The notes: a model not told the origin generated them from the letters alone. Positions 15,188-24,211 are shown, counted from the first letter of the stretch. The stretch: DNA of 44,930 bases from Oscillatoriales cyanobacterium (GCA_004292955.1 RDXX01000065.1:1-44930); one strand, 5' to 3'. A program made the numbers and translations.

Positions 15188-16186
15188 CTAAGATGATTTT
15201 TGTTTGTTTTGGCGATCGGCAAAACCAGCAACTTCAGCCAGCGTATAAAGTGGCCTGCCCTTCACCTCCTCATAAATCCGCCCAATATACTGGCCCAAAA
15301 TCCCAATACTGACCAACTGCACCGCACCCAAAAAGAAAACTGCCATAATTATAATTGTCAAACCACTTAATGCCGCACCCGGAGAGAAAAGACGCCAGTA
15401 CAAAACCAGAAAAGCCATTAAAACAGACACCAAAGCCGAAAATAAACCCAAATAAATCGACAGTTGCAAAGGAACCTTTGAAAAAGAGACTAAACCGTTC
15501 ATCGCCAAAGCAAAAGATTTGCTGAAGGTATACTTAACATCGCCAGCAAAACGCGGATCTCGTTCAAACTTAACCGCAGTTTGTTTGAAACCAATCCAAG
15601 CCCGCAGTCCCCGAATGTAGCGATTGCGTTCTGGCATAGCATTGAGCACATCCACTACACACCGATCCATCAAACAAAAATCCCCCGTATCTATGGGAAT
15701 ATCAACATCAGCAAGATTCCGCAAAATGCGATAATACATATAAGCAGGCAACCGCTTAAACCAACCTTCTTGACGGCGTTGAGTGCGCTGAGCGTAAACA
15801 ACTTGATACCCGAGACGCCACTGTTCTACCATATCTAGAATTAGCTCTGGCGGGTCTTGCAAATCGCCATCCATGATGACTACAACTTGACCACTAGAAA
15901 AATTTAATCCAGCAGTTACAGCTATTTGGTGACCGAAATTGCGCGCCAAACTGAGGTAACAAATTCGCGAGTCTTGTTCGTGCAATTCTCGCAAAATTTC
16001 CAGAGAGCGATCGCGGCTGCCATCATTGATTAAAATTAATTCTACAGCGCCGTCCATTCGATCCATCACAGCACTAATTCGTCGGTACAATTCTGGGAGA
16101 TTTTCTTCTTCATTATAGATGGGAATTATCAAGGAATACTTAGGTATATTGTTCATCTCAGTTTGTGTTGTAAAATCTGGTGTCAA
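15188..16186 (-). CDS. GT2 glycosyltransferase, polyprenyl-phosphate type (DPM1/GtrB/ArnC-like)
   Basis: 332 residues. N-terminal GT-A domain with '[20 protein letters not shown]', '[11 protein letters not shown]' and the DXD-type '[11 protein letters not shown]' followed by 'YAQRTQRR'; two C-terminal membrane helices (about 235-300). This is the layout of enzymes that load a sugar onto undecaprenyl or dolichyl phosphate at the cytoplasmic face. The next gene upstream on the same strand (25 bp away) is a large membrane glycosyltransferase that could use the lipid-linked sugar. The start at 16186 may be preceded by the internal Met at residue 11 as an alternative. Sugar identity unknown. Confidence 0.93.
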   Translation of the reverse strand: MTPDFTTQTEMNNIPKYSLIIPIYNEEENLPELYRRISAVMDRMDGAVELILINDGSRDRSLEILRELHEQDSRICYLSLARNFGHQIAVTAGLNFSSGQVVVIMDGDLQDPPELILDMVEQWRLGYQVVYAQRTQRRQEGWFKRLPAYMYYRILRNLADVDIPIDTGDFCLMDRCVVDVLNAMPERNRYIRGLRAWIGFKQTAVKFERDPRFAGDVKYTFSKSFALAMNGLVSFSKVPLQLSIYLGLFSALVSVLMAFLVLYWRLFSPGAALSGLTIIIMAVFFLGAVQLVSIGILGQYIGRIYEEVKGRPLYTLAEVAGFADRQNKQKSS

Positions 16187-16211
16187 CGGTTAAATCAAAT
16201 AAATCAAAACT

Positions 16212-18149
16212 TTATTTTTTCACAAACACGCTCAGCGGCTCCATCGACCATTTTTGTGCGTAAGTTTGATTTTTGAGGACTATCTCTTTTCCTTGTTTGC
16301 CGTCATTTTTTGTAGACTGGTAAATTATCGCACAAGGGATAAAACTTTTGTAAGGTTCGGAATTTAATTTTTGCTTGACAACAGGATCGATAGTAGAAAT
16401 ATGTTCAATGCGAGGTGCTGGTTTTCCCGGCTCTGGAAACATCACCCACAAGGGATATTCCCAGGCATTTTTAGCCCAAAAAGAAAGTCCTATATTCGTG
16501 CAGTTTTGAGCTTTAACAAAATCTACTGCTGTATTGTAAGCAACCTCGATATTCGGGCGGCTTGTAAAGTAAAGATCGTGTCTGCTGCTATTAAAAATGT
16601 TACCATCTCCCACGAGAGGTCTAAAGTTGTTGTGAAAAACCCACGGTAGCGACATTAAAATCAGAATTGCCACCAGATAATTTGCGTTTTTATGATTTGA
16701 TAATTGCGATACTACCAATCCAAATATTGGCGAAAATAATACAAATATTGACAGGTGATGGCGGCTGTGCCAAGGTTGTAATTTCAGAAGGAAGCAGATA
16801 AGTAAAAATGTCATTATTACAGCAATCAAATAAGTTATCACTATTTTTGTTTTTTGCCAAATAGGATTTTTAAGTATAAGTGTAATGCTGGCAAATATCA
16901 GCCCAAAGTGAATGGGATTGGTAGCTGTATTTTCATTAAATGAGGGTGTGGCGATCGCAAATACTTGTCCGGGAGGCCAAGTGATGCGTGCGTCGTTTGT
17001 CGCTACGCCCAGTATTCGGTGCAGCACGTTAATCACTCCGACAATCGCACCGTTAATCCGGGAAATCCTCGTACCAGCTTGCATACCTAAATTTCTAATG
17101 ACATTTGACAGGAAAGTTGGCAGAGTAATTGCTTCTATTTTATATTCTTTTGTAAAACTTTCTGGCGCTCCGATCGCATAACCGAACAAATCGTAATTTC
17201 GCCAAAAGTGACCGACATTCAATACAAAAGTCACACCGGCTATTATCAAAATAGGTTGCAGCATTTTCCCCCGAAAACCTTGAATTCCTCCTACAAAAAA
17301 CCAAATAATAAAAGGCAAACAAAATATATAAGCTGTCGTTTTTGTCAAGAGAGCCAGACCCAAACTCGCACCGATTTTGAAAGTATTAATCCCTGTTATT
17401 CCTGCCGAGAGTCCAGCTAAACCGCAGGAAACAAAACACACTACCCAGAAACATACAGCATAATCGTTTTGAGTGCTAGAACCCTGAAGGATACCCATCG
17501 GCAAAGTCGCAGCAAAGACTGCTGCAAAAACTTGACCCCGCCCATTTGCCCCCAGTTGCTTAGCAATTAAAGAAACTGCGATCGCACTTCCCACCATACT
17601 CAACCACTGTACCAAATTAGCAAAGCGATCGCCCCCGGTTAAAATCTGAAAGTGCATAATCGCAAACTCAGCCCCAGGCGGGTGATACAACTGCGGCACG
17701 TAAGAAGTGGGATAATGCTCGACACTGCGGTTTTGCATCCAGTGAGCAACCCGACTCATGTGATAAGTCATAGAATCCCAATTGTTAGGCGGTGCAACTA
17801 CAGCAATTAAACCAACCGCAGCAAAAATAAAAAATACACCGCCTAGCAACCCAACTAATACACTAGAAAATTTCTCCTCTTGACTTTTCTCAAAAATTGG
17901 CTTGACAGGTTTAAATTTTAGATAAACCATCAAGCCGAGAATATTTGCTACCAACCACAGCCCAAACACCCACTCAAAAGTCAGCAACCTAAATAAACTC
18001 AAAATTTCAGTAGACAAAGCAACTATAACTCCCCAAACAATTGCTGCGGACAAAATAGCACTGCGCCAACACTTATCTATTTTCTGAAATATAAGCCACA
18101 AAATGCCCAGAGTCACCAATGGAATCAAGCCAAATATATTTGTTATCAT
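16212..18149 (-). CDS. Polytopic membrane glycosyltransferase (GT39/ArnT/PMT-like)
   Basis: 645 residues, about 12 membrane helices. An early periplasmic loop contains 'PNNWDSMTYHMSRVAHWMQN' and then 'YPTSYVPQLYHPPGAEFAIM'; the acidic 'WDSMTYH' resembles the catalytic loop of GT-C enzymes that take sugars from polyprenyl phosphate. The C-terminal soluble portion has 'LSFWAKNAWEYPLWVMF'. Likely transfers a sugar to a lipid or protein at the outer face of the plasma membrane, fed by the GT2 enzyme encoded next to it (25 bp apart, same strand). Acceptor unknown. Confidence 0.82.
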   Translation of the reverse strand: MITNIFGLIPLVTLGILWLIFQKIDKCWRSAILSAAIVWGVIVALSTEILSLFRLLTFEWVFGLWLVANILGLMVYLKFKPVKPIFEKSQEEKFSSVLVGLLGGVFFIFAAVGLIAVVAPPNNWDSMTYHMSRVAHWMQNRSVEHYPTSYVPQLYHPPGAEFAIMHFQILTGGDRFANLVQWLSMVGSAIAVSLIAKQLGANGRGQVFAAVFAATLPMGILQGSSTQNDYAVCFWVVCFVSCGLAGLSAGITGINTFKIGASLGLALLTKTTAYIFCLPFIIWFFVGGIQGFRGKMLQPILIIAGVTFVLNVGHFWRNYDLFGYAIGAPESFTKEYKIEAITLPTFLSNVIRNLGMQAGTRISRINGAIVGVINVLHRILGVATNDARITWPPGQVFAIATPSFNENTATNPIHFGLIFASITLILKNPIWQKTKIVITYLIAVIMTFLLICFLLKLQPWHSRHHLSIFVLFSPIFGLVVSQLSNHKNANYLVAILILMSLPWVFHNNFRPLVGDGNIFNSSRHDLYFTSRPNIEVAYNTAVDFVKAQNCTNIGLSFWAKNAWEYPLWVMFPEPGKPAPRIEHISTIDPVVKQKLNSEPYKSFIPCAIIYQSTKNDGKQGKEIVLKNQTYAQKWSMEPLSVFVKK

Positions 18150-18317
18150 AGATTTTGAGGTGGACTCTAAGACAGGGTACTCAGGGCCCGGAGGCTAAAA
18201 ACCTGGTTTGTGAGTAGATTCATCGTTGTCTTTCCCCAATATTTCTACGAGAAACCGAGTGATTTCTGTAAGTCATATAACAATTACCATCATAACCACC
18301 GATAAATTAAAAAATTC

Positions 18318-18956
18318 ATGACAAGTTCTAACTATCTGTGGCAAGCAAATCAAGACTTAAGCGAAGCTTGTCTGCAACATCCTTTTCTCAGAGGCATTGC
18401 TGACGGCAGCCTCCCCCAAAATAGTTTTGCATATTATGTTGCACAAGACGCATTTTTTCTGAGAGCATTTGCTCGCGCTTACAGTATTGCTGCGGCAAAA
18501 GCACCCGACTGGGAGGGATTTGAAATCCTCCACAATCTCGGGAGTGGCGTTTTAGAAGAACTTCGCTTGCATCAAGGATATGCAGCCAAATGGGGTGTAA
18601 ACTTGCAAGAGGCTAAACCCGGAATTGCTACCCGCCACTACACGGATTTTTTATTAGCAACAGCTTGGGGAAGCGGTGTAGGTTTGACAGTAGCGGCGAT
18701 GACTCCTTGCTTGCGGTTGTATGCTTTTTTGGGACAGCAGTTAGCCAAGCCTAATATACCAAAACACGCCTTGAGCGACTGGATTGTCACCTATAGCAGC
18801 CCTGAGTTTGAGATTTTAGCTTCACGGCTGGAAAGTTTGGTCGATCGCTATGCCGAATCTATACCGGAAGTAGAAGCAACCTATCGCTACGCTATGTTGT
18901 GCGAAAGAGACTTTTTTCAGGCAGCTTGGGAGGTAGATTCAACAGTTGACAGTTGA
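18318..18956 (+). CDS. tenA: TenA-family protein (thiaminase II-like)
   Basis: 212 residues, helical bundle. 'DLSEACLQHPFLRGIADGSL' and 'FAYYVAQDAFFLRAFARAY' mark the family; D44 corresponds to the pyrimidine-binding Asp. C131 ('AMTPCLRLYAFLG') sits where the catalytic Cys of TenA lies, and E196 ('MLCERDFFQAAW') where the acid does. TenA proteins hydrolyse aminopyrimidine precursors for thiamin salvage. ATG at 18318. Oddly, the last residues 'VDSTVDS' and the stop codon come from a TGACAGT heptamer array that begins in the coding sequence, so the natural C-terminus has been altered. No thiamin genes adjoin. Confidence 0.92.
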   Translation: MTSSNYLWQANQDLSEACLQHPFLRGIADGSLPQNSFAYYVAQDAFFLRAFARAYSIAAAKAPDWEGFEILHNLGSGVLEELRLHQGYAAKWGVNLQEAKPGIATRHYTDFLLATAWGSGVGLTVAAMTPCLRLYAFLGQQLAKPNIPKHALSDWIVTYSSPEFEILASRLESLVDRYAESIPEVEATYRYAMLCERDFFQAAWEVDSTVDS

Positions 18957-19049
18957 CAGTTGACAGTTGACAGTTTGAGAGCGACCTCTACCCTTAAGTC
19001 CGAGGATTGGAGTAATGAATAGTCTGATTTTCATTTATTTCTGGTAAAT
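18941..19049 (+). repeat. Dispersed TGACAGT-headed repeat, copy 2
   Basis: TGACAGT heptamers (18944-18975) then 'tttgagagcgacctctaccc', 'gtccgaggattggagtaatg' and 'aatagtctgattttcattta' to 'ctggtaaa'. It overlaps the last codons of the TenA gene. Shorter at the 3' end than the copies at 34 kb. Confidence 0.88.
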
Positions 19050-19085
19050 TAAGTTTTTTCAAGAGATGCTCGCCAACTATCGCCC

Positions 19086-20234
19086 CTAAGCTACCCACAG
19101 CCAACCTGCAAATCTGACGGAAACGTACAGCAGAAATATACCAAACAATCCCATCAACCCGTAACCCCAACGAGGCTTAGCTGCTAGCAACAAGCCGAGA
19201 GCTATTGAAAGCGGCAGCATACCGTAAGCGTAGCGGTTTACCGATCGCAAAGCTCCGGAATTAAGCAGCAGTGCTAAAGAGCAAAAACCGTAAGTCAAAA
19301 CAATAGTGGTAAGCCTTTTGTGCAAAAACCATAATAAATAGCCGCTGCCAAAAATCATCACAATTCTACTGATAGCAGATACCTTCAATTTGAGAGCTTG
19401 AATCAATACCTCGAACCAACTCGGCTGAACCCATCCCTTTTGAACATGAACAAATGCTAAAGCATCTCCAAATCTAATAGCACAATATATACTAAATGAA
19501 AATATCCCAAGAGCGCTAGCCAAACCTGCAAAATAAGCAAGTGGAGGTCTTTTTTCCCTCCAAGCTGTCAGCAAAAAAGCAGGTATCAGTGCTACTCCCG
19601 GCCCCCTAGTAGCAGTTGTCAAAGCTCCCCAAACAGCAGCCCAAATATACTCGCCCCTCTCAAAAGATCGCAAAGCAGATGCTGTCAGAAACAGAAACAA
19701 TCCTTCTGTATACATGACAGTGCAAAATAGCGAGAACGGACACCAAGCTAGCATAGCGGTTGTCCATTTGGCAACACCAGTATCGTATCGCTGTTCTACC
19801 CAAAAATAAATCAGCACTAATGCGCCCAAAAATGCAAAAGAGTTGATTAATACCCCTGCTGCGTCCGATCGCATTCCGAGGGTCATCAGCCCCCGAATTA
19901 GCAAGGGAAACAGCGGATAGAAGGCAACAGAATGTTGCTCTCCGTCATCGGCGTAGGAGTAGCCTAGGGTAGCGATTTTGGTGTACCATTCGCCGTCCCA
20001 ATGGGAGAACAACTCCCAGCCACTTTTGGGAATAAAGCCCGCCACAAAAGGCGTTGAGTCCTGAGACTGGTAGAGCAGCGAGTGATGGTACAGGAAGGGG
20101 GCAATTAGCTGCATCCCGATCGCAATTACCGATCGGCTCAGCAACCACATAGTAATTACAAAAATTAACCCATCTCTGCTTTTAGTGCCTGCTTGACGCG
20201 GACTTACTTCTAGCCCTAAATCAGTATTTGTCAT
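19086..20234 (-). CDS. PIG-V-like mannosyltransferase family membrane protein
   Basis: 382 residues with eight or more membrane helices. 'ELFSHWDGEWYTKIATLGYS' carries the WDG..Y..IA..GY signature of the PIG-V/Gpi18 mannosyltransferase family, and 'SVNRYAYGMLPLSIALGLLL' near the end matches the 'R...p..i.L' motif. In bacteria the family is thought to transfer polyprenyl-linked mannose to envelope lipids or glycans, but most members are uncharacterised. ATG at 20234. Single gene; no obvious operon partner. Confidence 0.82.
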   Translation of the reverse strand: MTNTDLGLEVSPRQAGTKSRDGLIFVITMWLLSRSVIAIGMQLIAPFLYHHSLLYQSQDSTPFVAGFIPKSGWELFSHWDGEWYTKIATLGYSYADDGEQHSVAFYPLFPLLIRGLMTLGMRSDAAGVLINSFAFLGALVLIYFWVEQRYDTGVAKWTTAMLAWCPFSLFCTVMYTEGLFLFLTASALRSFERGEYIWAAVWGALTTATRGPGVALIPAFLLTAWREKRPPLAYFAGLASALGIFSFSIYCAIRFGDALAFVHVQKGWVQPSWFEVLIQALKLKVSAISRIVMIFGSGYLLWFLHKRLTTIVLTYGFCSLALLLNSGALRSVNRYAYGMLPLSIALGLLLAAKPRWGYGLMGLFGIFLLYVSVRFAGWLWVA

Positions 20235-20330
20235 CGCTAAAACAGCGCCAGACTGTTGATTTTAAATACAGTATAGTCGGCTGCCTATCGATCGCCAAAT
20301 ATATACGTAAGTACAGCGGTACTGCTAATT

Positions 20331-21626
20331 TTAGCGTCCCAGTTTATTGGGAATACCTTCGCAGCCGCCGGGAATAGTCTCTCGCGACTTCGAGCCGCAC
20401 CAAGCGCAGCAGTAATAGCGCTGCTCGTCCGACAGCCGCTTGACAGCAGTGAAATCAGCACGTTCAACCACAGCGCCGGTATATTCACCCGTTTGATAGT
20501 TGGCAAATTCCGTGCGGCTGCGGGGAGATGCCATTTCTGCCGAGCCGTAGAATAATTTGGTGGCTCTCATGTCGGCGCGAACGAGATTGGCGTCGTACAG
20601 AATAGCGCGCGAGAGGTTTGCTTTCACTAAATCGCACTTGCTGAGATTGGCTCGGACAAGGTTGGCTTCGCTCAACTCAGTCCACCGTAAATCCGTGCCA
20701 GCGAGGTCAGCACCAGCTAACATGACGTTTAAATCGATGACGCGGAGGCCGTGATCTCTGTCTTCAGCGTAGCCACCATCGCCGTCAAGGATGGGGCGAC
20801 CTAAAAGCCGATCGCGCTTCAGAGGAGTAATCAGTCTCGACTGCGACAAAAACCGCAGAATTTTCGCTTTACCTTCAGCATCCACACTGCTCATAATTGC
20901 AGCGGTGCGGCCTTCGGCGATCGCCCTTTCCTGCGGCCAATCTTCCAAAAACCCTTGCTCGTCAAGGGCTAAGTCGGAAACCCCTTGAAAATAAGCATCA
21001 ATCGTTTGCTGCTGGGTAATGCGATTTTGCTGAATCGTCAAATCCTTCGAGATCACGTACTGGCGCCAAGCCACGTAAACGCCCAAAATTGCGATCAAAA
21101 TTTGACCCAAAGCACCAATTAACTCGCCGAGAGCTCCGATAGCATCCCAGTTGATTTGGATGTTGCGGCTTCCCGGTTCAGTATTAGTACCGCTGAGCAT
21201 CAGCAAGCCCACAATCCCAGCTAACAGCCCGAAGCAAGAGATGATCAGCGTGCGCCAAGTCGGCGGAATTACCTGCACCCAAATTTTGCCCCAACTCGGC
21301 CACATCATCCGCAGCGATATGCCGATCGCACCGACGGCGCCTATTAAGCCGATCCAAATGCTATCGTTAGCCAGTCCTACAATCATCGCTGCGATCGCCG
21401 CCAGCGTCAGCACCGAACCAGTCATCTCAGCAGTCGTTTGTGCGGGCTGCTGCGGCAATAAAACCCTGCGAGTTGGAGGAGGCGGCGGTAGCGGTTTTTC
21501 CGGTTCAGCAGTAGCAACGATTGTCGCTGATTCTGGCGGCACAGTAGGGCTTGCACCGTTAGGGCTTTCTACAGTCACGTTCGACTTAGGAGGATTGGGT
21601 TGAGGAGAGTTGGGTTCTGGTGTCAT
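20331..21626 (-). CDS. Membrane-anchored pentapeptide-repeat protein
   Basis: About 431 residues from ATG 21626 (a TTG at 21638 is the other option). A proline-rich, probably disordered N-terminal region (to about residue 60) is followed by three or four membrane segments ('SVLTLAAIAAMIVGLANDS', 'IGLIGAVGAIGISLRMMW', 'LIISCFGLLAGIVGLLML', 'LGQILIAILGVYVAW'). Next comes a helical segment 'QYVISKDLTIQQNRITQQQT' and then A(D/N)LXX pentapeptides (about 305-365: 'ADLAGTDLRW', 'ANLVRANLSKCDL', 'ANLVRADM'). Tail has two CxxC-like pairs ('YCCAWCGSKS'). Pentapeptide solenoids are protein scaffolds; function here unknown. Confidence 0.82.
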   Translation of the reverse strand: MTPEPNSPQPNPPKSNVTVESPNGASPTVPPESATIVATAEPEKPLPPPPPTRRVLLPQQPAQTTAEMTGSVLTLAAIAAMIVGLANDSIWIGLIGAVGAIGISLRMMWPSWGKIWVQVIPPTWRTLIISCFGLLAGIVGLLMLSGTNTEPGSRNIQINWDAIGALGELIGALGQILIAILGVYVAWRQYVISKDLTIQQNRITQQQTIDAYFQGVSDLALDEQGFLEDWPQERAIAEGRTAAIMSSVDAEGKAKILRFLSQSRLITPLKRDRLLGRPILDGDGGYAEDRDHGLRVIDLNVMLAGADLAGTDLRWTELSEANLVRANLSKCDLVKANLSRAILYDANLVRADMRATKLFYGSAEMASPRSRTEFANYQTGEYTGAVVERADFTAVKRLSDEQRYYCCAWCGSKSRETIPGGCEGIPNKLGR

Positions 21627-21745
21627 GCGTTGAGGCAAATTCTAACTTGAACAGGTCACTAAAACGATTTTAACCAACTAAGCACGATTCTAGATAGCAT
21701 TACAATAGAAATATCCAGTAATTACACTCAAAGAGGTAACATAAT

Positions 21746-22201
21746 ATGACCCTGGTACTCCCCAATCTTCAAGGCAAACAAATGGGTCAAGTAATCACTA
21801 CAATCACCGTCACGAATCGTATCGATCTAGTTATGGCAGAACGGGGATTCATTTCTACCGAGGAAGTTCGTTGTGCGGTACTCGACAAAGTTGTTGTCGA
21901 TACCGGAGCAACTCTACTTTCCTTGCCAGCTCCCATTATTAGCCAACTAGGTTTAAGACAAGTAGGAGAAAGAGATGTAGAAACATCGGCTGGCATCAAA
22001 AAAGGTCGAATTTTTGCAGGCGCTCAAATTATTGTAGAAGGGAGAGAAGGTAGATTTGATTGTTTAGAATTGCCCGAAGGCGTTGCTGCTGTTTTGCTGG
22101 GCGTGATTCCCATGGAAGAACTAGGGTTAGAACCAGATTTGAAAAATAGACGGTTGCGAGTATTGCCGATGAACAACCAGCAAACATATCTAATGGCTTA
22201 G
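21746..22201 (+). CDS. Retropepsin-like aspartic protease family protein (clan AA)
   Basis: 151 residues. 'VVVDTGATLLSLPAPIISQLGL' carries the DTGA active-site turn and 'VLLGVIPMEELGLEPDL' the closing psi-loop glycine region of clan AA aspartic proteases; one copy of the motif per chain means it would work as a homodimer. Many cyanobacteria encode such small proteins and their substrates are unknown. ATG 21746 is preceded by AGAGG 14 bases upstream; ATG 21782 region offers an alternative. Directly followed by the 72-bp tandem hairpin repeat. Confidence 0.85.
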   Translation: MTLVLPNLQGKQMGQVITTITVTNRIDLVMAERGFISTEEVRCAVLDKVVVDTGATLLSLPAPIISQLGLRQVGERDVETSAGIKKGRIFAGAQIIVEGREGRFDCLELPEGVAAVLLGVIPMEELGLEPDLKNRRLRVLPMNNQQTYLMA

Positions 22202-22208
22202 TCAAAAG

Positions 22209-22424
22209 GTTTGTAGTCAGGACTTTAGTCCTTTCTTTAATGCGGACTAAAGTCCTCACTACAAACCTTTTTATGTGAAAGTTTGTAGTCAGGACTTTAG
22301 TCCTTTCTTTAATGCGGACTAAAGTCCTCACTACAAACCTTTTTATGTGAAAGTTTGTAGTCAGGATTTTAGTCCTTTCTTTAATGCGGACTAAAGTCCT
22401 CACTACAAACCTTTTTATGTGAAA
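22209..22424. repeat. Three tandem 72-bp units, each a long hairpin
   Basis: Unit starts at 22209, 22281 and 22353, exactly 72 bp apart. Each unit holds 'gtttgtagtcaggactttag' at the left and its near-complement 'actaaagtcctcactacaaac' at the right (arms about 23 bp), with an 'tcctttctttaatgcg' loop and an AAACCTTTTTATGTGAAA tail. Unit 3 has one C-to-T change in the left arm. Related single motifs lie near 165 and 43525. It may end transcription from both sides; open frames read through it are artefacts. Confidence 0.92.
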
Positions 22425-22438
22425 GTTTTTGCCTACAG

Positions 22439-22951
22439 CTAGCGAGCTAAATAAGCCCTCCCCAAATAGACCCCAACCGTCGCAAATATCAAAAAAGTCA
22501 TCCCGAAAACCAACTCTATACTAAACCTTTGAGCATTTCCCAAAGCCACAATAATTTGCTGCCGCACTATAAAAGCAAATAGCCAACAAATCTCCGCCTT
22601 CAGCCAAACCAAAAGGCCTCGCCCCAAGAGATATTGTCGGCGCGCATTTTCCTGAGTAATCCGTACCGGATAGTTAAAAGTATGCGGATAGCGCGATACC
22701 GCAGTTAAAACCACAAAAATAATAGCAGCCACTGCTGGCAGCATCCAAATCATCACCTTGTCGCCCAAAGCATCAGGCTGCCCCCCCAAGCCGAAGTGAA
22801 TTGGAATACGATCGGGCAAAACCGCCCAAAACTGTACGATCGGCAAAATCGACACTAAAATCGCGATCGCCCCCGCAAGCTCTACCGCCAATAAAACAGG
22901 CGAAAGCCCCAGAGAAATCACCGGCCGTTGGTTTGGTGCATTTCCAGTCAT
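22439..22951 (-). CDS. DUF1648 domain membrane protein
   Basis: 170 residues with four membrane helices. 'LPDRIPIHFGLGGQPDALGDK' is the signature of DUF1648 (found also in SdpI-type proteins). Role unknown. ATG start at 22951, divergent from peptide deformylase with 101 bp between. Confidence 0.88.
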   Translation of the reverse strand: MTGNAPNQRPVISLGLSPVLLAVELAGAIAILVSILPIVQFWAVLPDRIPIHFGLGGQPDALGDKVMIWMLPAVAAIIFVVLTAVSRYPHTFNYPVRITQENARRQYLLGRGLLVWLKAEICWLFAFIVRQQIIVALGNAQRFSIELVFGMTFLIFATVGVYLGRAYLAR

Positions 22952-23052
22952 AGCTACTTAAAATTAGATTAATATTGAAAATAATAGTATTGGTTCCCAT
23001 GTAATCCCCCAACCGCTTTCGTTGGGGGTTTCCAAACATCTCGCGAGGTTTT

Positions 23053-23613
23053 ATGACGGTTCAGGTTTTGGTTGAAAAGAAAAAGTTAGAAAAACCGCCC
23101 CTAACAATACACACTTTAGGCGATCGCGTCCTGCGGCAGCCAGCAAAGCGCGTCAGCAGCATCGATGCAGAAATTCGGCAGCTAGTCCGAGAAATGCTGC
23201 AAACCATGTACAGTGCCGACGGCATCGGTTTGGCAGCCCCCCAAGTCGGAGTTAACAAACAAGTAATCGTACTCGACTGCGAACCCGACAATCCCGCCAC
23301 ACCCCCATTGGTTTTGATCAACCCCACCATCAAAAGTAGCAGCGGCGATATCTGCATCTTGCAAGAAGGCTGTTTAAGCATTCCGGGAGTTTATTTAGAA
23401 GTCAAACGCCCAGAAGCTATTGAAGTGTCCTACCGCGACGAATTTGGCCGCCCGCAAACCCTGAAAGCGACAGATTTATTGTCGAGGGCAATTCAGCACG
23501 AAATGGATCACCTCAACGGAGTGCTGTTTGTAGATAGAGTAGAAAACAAGCTCGCACTCAATGAAGAATTAGTCAAGAACAAATTTTCGCCAAAGGCCGT
23601 AAAATCAGTATGA
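23053..23613 (+). CDS. def: Peptide deformylase
   Basis: Removes the N-formyl group from new polypeptides, using a ferrous/zinc ion. 186 residues. All three motifs are present: 'GIGLAAPQVG' (57-66), 'EGCLSIPG' with metal ligand C107, and 'HEMDH' with H149, E150 and H153. ATG at 23053; a short N-terminal extension precedes the conserved 'LGDRVLRQPAK'. The stop codon overlaps the start of the next small membrane protein gene (ATGATG), so the two are probably co-translated. Confidence 0.97.
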   Translation: MTVQVLVEKKKLEKPPLTIHTLGDRVLRQPAKRVSSIDAEIRQLVREMLQTMYSADGIGLAAPQVGVNKQVIVLDCEPDNPATPPLVLINPTIKSSSGDICILQEGCLSIPGVYLEVKRPEAIEVSYRDEFGRPQTLKATDLLSRAIQHEMDHLNGVLFVDRVENKLALNEELVKNKFSPKAVKSV

Positions 23614-23813
23614 TGGCAGGAACTCCAAAAAGTGGTTTATTGTTAGCTCTTTCGTGCATCACTGCGATCGCCGCAGTCGGCTCAATCTTTGAGCTGTCTT
23701 CGGGAGAAGCTCAACTCGGCAACGTAGTTACCGGCATCATCCTCGCCCTCAGCATACCGCTCACAGGCATATTTTTCTATGCAGCCGTTCAGGATGCCAG
23801 AGCAAATTTATGA
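23610..23813 (+). CDS. Small two-helix membrane protein, translationally coupled to def
   Basis: 67 residues with two hydrophobic helices ('SGLLLALSCITAIAAVGSIFE' approximately, and 'VVTGIILALSIPLTGIFFYA'), separated by an acidic loop. It overlaps the def stop codon by four bases (ATGA). Small membrane proteins of this kind follow def in related cyanobacteria as far as I know, but no function is assigned. Confidence 0.75.
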   Translation: MMAGTPKSGLLLALSCITAIAAVGSIFELSSGEAQLGNVVTGIILALSIPLTGIFFYAAVQDARANL

Positions 23814-24060
23814 TTAGTCATTAGTCAGCAGTCATTAGTCAGTAGTCAGTTGTTATTTGTTATTTGTTATTGGTGAGTTGTCCTATATTACTTGTTATTG
23901 ATTCCTAGTTGTTAGGTGTTAGTGGTGAGTTATTGATTGTTACTAATAACTAATAACTGCTCCCCAACCATCAATCACAAATAACTAATAACAAATAACT
24001 AATAACTAATAACTGCCAACTGCCAACTGCCAACTGCCAACTGCCAACTGCCAACTGACT
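23814..24060. repeat. Compound heptamer arrays (ATTAGTC, TTATTTG, TAACTAA, CCAACTG)
   Basis: Four heptamer families follow each other: ATTAGTC/CAGTAGT (23818-23850), TTATTTG (23850-23868), a mixed AATAACT/AACAAAT block (23940-24015) and CCAACTG (24014-24056, six units). Non-repetitive filler between. The last array stops two bases before the ATG of the FHA gene. Confidence 0.9.
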
Positions 24061-24061
24061 G

Positions 24062-24193
24062 ATGACTAATGAAATCGGATTTCTGCGACAAGTGCCCGCC
24101 AAAGGCGCTGCGTCCGGGCTAGCGTCCAAGTACCAACTTTCTGAATATGGAGAAGTGGCGATCGGGCGCGATCGCAATTGTCAAATAGCTTGA
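24062..24193 (+). pseudogene. 5' part of the FHA-PrsW gene, ended by an in-frame TGA
   Basis: From ATG 24062 the frame reads 'MTNEIGFLRQVPAK' and 'YQLSEYGEVAIGRDRNCQIA' and then meets TGA (24191-24193). The same frame continues straight on as 'ESIAHGMVSRRHAAVRP', i.e. the second half of the FHA phosphothreonine-binding loop pair (GRD.N......SRRHA). The FHA fold therefore straddles the stop. Either a nonsense mutation has inactivated the gene, or the downstream part is translated from ATG 24212 without a working FHA domain, or the base is a sequencing error. Confidence 0.8.
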
Positions 24194-24211
24194 GAGTCGA
24201 TCGCCCACGGC

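Noticed and set aside
22029..22403. A 124-codon minus-strand frame with repeated 'VRTLVRIKERTK' blocks
   Set aside because: It is the translation of the three 72-bp hairpin units; the periodic protein repeats follow from the DNA repeats, and no ribosome site or known domain is present.
22209..22424. CRISPR array
   Set aside because: Whole 72-bp units, including the would-be spacers, are identical; there is no spacer diversity and no cas gene.
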